From IMG/VR virus record IMGVR_UViG_3300031753_000300, positions 1 to 39,644 of that record: 39,644 bases of DNA, one strand, 5' to 3'. Positions 36,984-39,644 of this stretch are shown here, piece after piece (the stretch's first letter is position 1; each line of letters begins with the position of its first letter). The DNA comes from a virus. Under the pieces are notes generated by a model. The model did not search any database, was not told the DNA's origin, and saw only the letters and a program-made list of their open reading frames with translations. A program made the translations under genes and the position numbers.

Positions 36984-38578
36984 CCGGTCTTCTCCCGCTC
37001 GATCTCGTTCAGCCGCTTGTTCACCGCGACCGCCTCGCGCGCCGTGAGCTCCTTGGTCGTCTCCGTGCGGCCACCGGTCGCATCGCTGACCATGGCCCGG
37101 AAGTCCTCGAGATGGATCCCGAGGGCGCCCGCGCGGGCGTGTAGGTCTCGACAGAAGTCCGGAACAGCGTCCTCGGCGGGCGGCGGCTGGCCTTCGCCCT
37201 TTACCTGGGTGGGAGCGCGCTTCCCACTACGGCCGCTCTTACCTGGCGCTTGGCCCGTCGAGGGCGTCTGCTCCTCGGAGCCGTCGGAGGGCTGAGCGGA
37301 ACGCACCGGTCTTGATGGGGCGCCGTGCCCCTCGGCCCGCGGTGGTCCGCTCGAGCCCTCGAACGATGCCGAGGGGAGGTTGGTATCGAGCCATGCGTTG
37401 ATGCGCTCGTAGTCCTCGAGGCCGAGCTCGCCGGCCGGGCCGAACTCCTCCAAGATCGTCTGCTCGAAGGCGGCGACGCCGGCGGCGTCGAGAGCGTCGA
37501 GAAGCCGGTTGTGCGTGTCGACCCGGGCGCGTGCGAGGGCGACTCGGTCAGGGGAGGAGGCCGCTGTTTCAGAGGGTGCAGCAACAGGACCCGTCCGAGG
37601 CTCTCCCTCGGCACCATGGCGAGCTCCATCTTCCCCTGCCGCGTCCTGTGCCTCCCGCGCGCTCCGGGGACGTAAGCCGGTGCGCGGCACAGGCGGCGGG
37701 CTGTTCGACCGGCGGGGCCGCGGCGCTGGCGCCTCTACGGCCGCGATCTGGTCGGCCAATGACGATGATGCAGGCACCGTCGGCACGGGAGTGACGTTGC
37801 TGGCCGCCGGCAAGGCAACACCTGACGAGGGAGCCGGCTCACCGGCGGCCAGAGCAGGGGCGGCGATCGGCGAACCGCCGAGCGCGAGCGTATCCATGCG
37901 CGCATCGAAGTCGAGGACGACCTTCATGAACTTGAACGTCGTTACCTTCTCCGGTTCGGCCTTGGTCGGTGTCGGCCGTGTCTTGCTGTCCGGCACGAGC
38001 CGCAACTTGCCTGGCAGCACGGATCTACCGACTGCCTGAGCGATCCGGCGCGCCATGTCGAAGGAAGCGAGAAGTCCAGAGGCGCTGTAAAAGGAATGCG
38101 TTTCCAGTCGCCACATACCGATGCCCGGGATGTGAGCCAGCATGAACTGAACACGGGAAGTCAACTTGCAGTCACGCTTCTCGGGGTCGCAGAAGCAACG
38201 GCCGGCTTCATCGAGCTCGTTGTGTTCACCGTCACATCGGCGTTTGCAGCCGCCCGCGGACCACAGCTCGTAACACTGGGAGAAGGCCATATCGCTCACG
38301 AAGACCACGACGTCGATCTCCGTGGCCTCTGTGTAGAGCTCCCACTGGCCCTCAACCGGAGCGGTGTCGGTCCATTGCTTTACTTCACCTCCATAGAGCT
38401 CGGCGACGGAGTCGAGGGCTCGGCGCAGCGTGCTGGTGAATCGGAACCTCATGAGCTTGGAGGGGCGTCTCTTGCCCTTGTTTGGTCCAGACTCGATCAG
38501 TACCTGCTCGCCAAGTCGGATCCGACCTGTCTCATGGAGGGAAGCCTGCAGCTCGAGGATGCTCCGAATCGGGCTCAC
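36980..38578 (-). CDS. Gp3-like phage protein (recombination directionality factor family)
   Basis: This 532-residue protein has a conserved N-terminal region (about 1-215) matching the Gp3-like family: TGRIRLGEQV, KRRPSKLMRFRFTST, YGGEVKQW, and YTEATEIDVVV. A Cys cluster (102, 111, 115, 128, 130, 137) probably binds zinc. A Pro/Ala/Ser-rich linker (about 255-345) leads to a helical C-terminus with QTILEEFGPAGELG and DFCRDLHARAGALG. phiC31 gp3 is the directionality factor for a serine integrase, while this phage has a tyrosine integrase, so that role may not apply. Starts GTG 38578 (GTGA overlap). Confidence 0.75.
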   Translation of the reverse strand: MSPIRSILELQASLHETGRIRLGEQVLIESGPNKGKRRPSKLMRFRFTSTLRRALDSVAELYGGEVKQWTDTAPVEGQWELYTEATEIDVVVFVSDMAFSQCYELWSAGGCKRRCDGEHNELDEAGRCFCDPEKRDCKLTSRVQFMLAHIPGIGMWRLETHSFYSASGLLASFDMARRIAQAVGRSVLPGKLRLVPDSKTRPTPTKAEPEKVTTFKFMKVVLDFDARMDTLALGGSPIAAPALAAGEPAPSSGVALPAASNVTPVPTVPASSSLADQIAAVEAPAPRPRRSNSPPPVPRTGLRPRSAREAQDAAGEDGARHGAEGEPRTGPVAAPSETAASSPDRVALARARVDTHNRLLDALDAAGVAAFEQTILEEFGPAGELGLEDYERINAWLDTNLPSASFEGSSGPPRAEGHGAPSRPVRSAQPSDGSEEQTPSTGQAPGKSGRSGKRAPTQVKGEGQPPPAEDAVPDFCRDLHARAGALGIHLEDFRAMVSDATGGRTETTKELTAREAVAVNKRLNEIEREKTG

Positions 38579-38790
38579 AGCGCGACCGCCGGGTCACGCT
38601 CGATCCGCCGGCGGAAGTCCTCGAGGAGCCGCAGGGCACGGTCGAGCTCGTCGAGGACCTCCTCGGCAAGGTCGCAGAGCTTGAGCGCGTCGTCCACGTC
38701 GAGGCCGTCGAGGCCCCTGACCTCCCAGCCGTTCCTCGCGCGGAGACGTAGACAAGTGACCTCATGGCGGAGGTCGGCGATATGCCTCAT
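38575..38790 (-). CDS. Small helical protein, unknown function
   Basis: This 71-residue protein (MRHIADLRHEVTCLRLRARNG, VDDALKLCDLAEEVLDELDRAL, LLEDFRRRIERDPAVAL) consists of two amphipathic helices with a possible dimer interface. ATG 38790 overlaps the nuclease stop as ATGA. No family is recognised. Charge pattern suggests a helical accessory protein. Confidence 0.55.
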   Translation of the reverse strand: MRHIADLRHEVTCLRLRARNGWEVRGLDGLDVDDALKLCDLAEEVLDELDRALRLLEDFRRRIERDPAVAL

Positions 38791-39644
38791 GCCGCCACCG
38801 GAACCAGGGGCTCACCAAAGACCCGCTTGGACGTTTCGATGTCCCAACGAGCCGCCTCGATCGAGTAGCAAAAGGCCTCGAAGATCTCTGGGCCACACGC
38901 GACGGGGAAGGCCCGGCACCATTCGGGCGTGATGTGGATGCAGAGACCGCCCTCCACGTTCGGCACGGGCACCGCTAGGGCGCGCTCGTCGGGACCGAGG
39001 GCGTAGTACCTCCTGCGGAACACCTCGAAGCGGCGAGGGCGCCATGCCGCTGCGAATTGGGCGTTGCGATACGCGGCCAGCTGTTCGGCGACGGTCGGGA
39101 AGGGCGTCGTGTCTTTCCCGGCACCCGTCTTCGTCTTGCGACTGACCTTGTAATCCGTGACCAACGGGACCTTCTGCAGCGCCAGAACGGCGTCGAGGGT
39201 TCCCGCGTACCCGTAGTCGGGGTGAAAGACAGTCATCTCGGCCGCCAGATATTCGGGCTGGAAATCCTGAGCCCACTTGTCGAACTGGTCGCAAAACGGC
39301 TTGAGCTCGTCGTCGCAGGGCGGCCGTTGCCCGGTGAGCGCGTACTCCTCGCACCAGGCGTGCACGGCGGACCCGAGCTCGGTCGCCGTGCGCTGGCCCT
39401 TCGGGGCCCGGAAGCGAGCACCTTTGAGCCATTCGACAGCGGCGTCCTCGCCTTGTTCCTCGATGATGGCGTGCAGAGTCTTCATCGAAGACACCGCTGC
39501 CTTGGCGGTCTCCTCGGCAGCCCAGTAGACGAGGCCCTCGTTGCCGCTCGCGGCTTTCAAGATGGTCGTGACGCTGTAGAGACGCACGTCTTCCGCGCCC
39601 GGCTTGTCGACCACCAGCTCGTCCCGAGCGATGTCGTCGCTCAT
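38787..39644 (-). CDS. RecB/Cas4-type PD-(D/E)XK nuclease
   Basis: The 285-residue protein opens on the last three bases of the window and shows the RecB-family nuclease set: His95 (ATELGSAVHAWCEEY), Glu136 (LAAEMTVF), Asp151 (YAGTLDAV), Asp164 and Lys166 (VTDYKVSRKT) and Gln188 (VAEQLAAYRNA). A helical C-terminus follows with FEAFCYSIEAARWDI. Phage enzymes of this type act as exonucleases in recombination and replication. No Cys cluster for an iron-sulfur site is evident, so it is not a classic Cas4. A further upstream start cannot be excluded because of the window edge. Confidence 0.85.
   Translation of the reverse strand: MSDDIARDELVVDKPGAEDVRLYSVTTILKAASGNEGLVYWAAEETAKAAVSSMKTLHAIIEEQGEDAAVEWLKGARFRAPKGQRTATELGSAVHAWCEEYALTGQRPPCDDELKPFCDQFDKWAQDFQPEYLAAEMTVFHPDYGYAGTLDAVLALQKVPLVTDYKVSRKTKTGAGKDTTPFPTVAEQLAAYRNAQFAAAWRPRRFEVFRRRYYALGPDERALAVPVPNVEGGLCIHITPEWCRAFPVACGPEIFEAFCYSIEAARWDIETSKRVFGEPLVPVAA

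Noticed and set aside
38787-39644. Cas4 as part of a CRISPR system
   Set aside because: No cas genes or arrays are near, and the iron-sulfur Cys set is missing; a phage exonuclease is the simpler call.
1-39644. tRNA, rRNA, insertion sequences, toxin-antitoxin pairs
   Set aside because: Nothing with a cloverleaf, transposase motif or typical TA pair could be supported by reading the sequence.

Overview
The window is most of a temperate, siphovirus-type (long non-contractile tail) phage or prophage from a high-GC bacterium. Actinomycetota is the most likely host: base composition is strongly GC-rich with GC-biased codon use, the tail and lysis genes resemble those of actinobacteriophages, and I see no outer-membrane spanin. 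The window starts exactly on the integrase ATG and ends exactly on the start codon of a minus-strand nuclease, so the true phage ends, the att sites and any repressor or excisionase lie outside or are not recognisable.

Layout. A tyrosine integrase (1-1188) and a small lipoprotein (1254-1730) lie on the plus strand. Everything else is on the minus strand and is read from 39644 down to 1785, where a hairpin with a minus-strand U-tract separates the two convergent units. Read in its own direction, the minus-strand unit runs: DNA metabolism (RecB/Cas4-like nuclease, Gp3-like protein, a membrane protein, an Ala/Gly/Trp-repeat protein, a ParB-like protein with a zinc finger, a zinc-cluster protein, small unknowns, a DUF1643 protein, a DnaB-N/RecA-fold replicative ATPase), then a 193-bp iteron-rich non-coding region, a VRR-NUC nuclease and small unknowns; packaging (HNH, small and large terminase); head (portal, fused protease/major capsid); head-tail connection; tail (tube, frameshifted chaperones, tape measure, Dit, hub-like protein, beta-propeller); lysis (lysin-like glycoside hydrolase and several small membrane proteins); and finally receptor-binding or fibre-like proteins. 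Most neighbouring genes overlap by 1-4 nt (ATGA, GTGA or TGATG junctions), so the block behaves as tightly coupled operons.

Points of most interest: (1) a membrane-anchored protein with an Acb2/Tad1-like hairpin domain, the anti-CBASS/anti-Thoeris sponge fold, which can also be started internally from a strong Shine-Dalgarno site; (2) a 193-bp region with at least seven copies of GGGAACAGGT plus a perfect 28-bp palindrome beside the replication ATPase gene, a candidate origin or operator; (3) a papain-like amidase whose halves appear circularly permuted; (4) a terminal tail protein made of 18 copies of a 19-residue repeat; (5) an Ala-Ala-Gly/Trp repeat protein; (6) three fused ORFs that keep a strong internal SD and start; (7) a small membrane-protein gene broken by what look like two 1-base losses in G-runs. 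Function calls come from reading motifs by eye; no database search was run.
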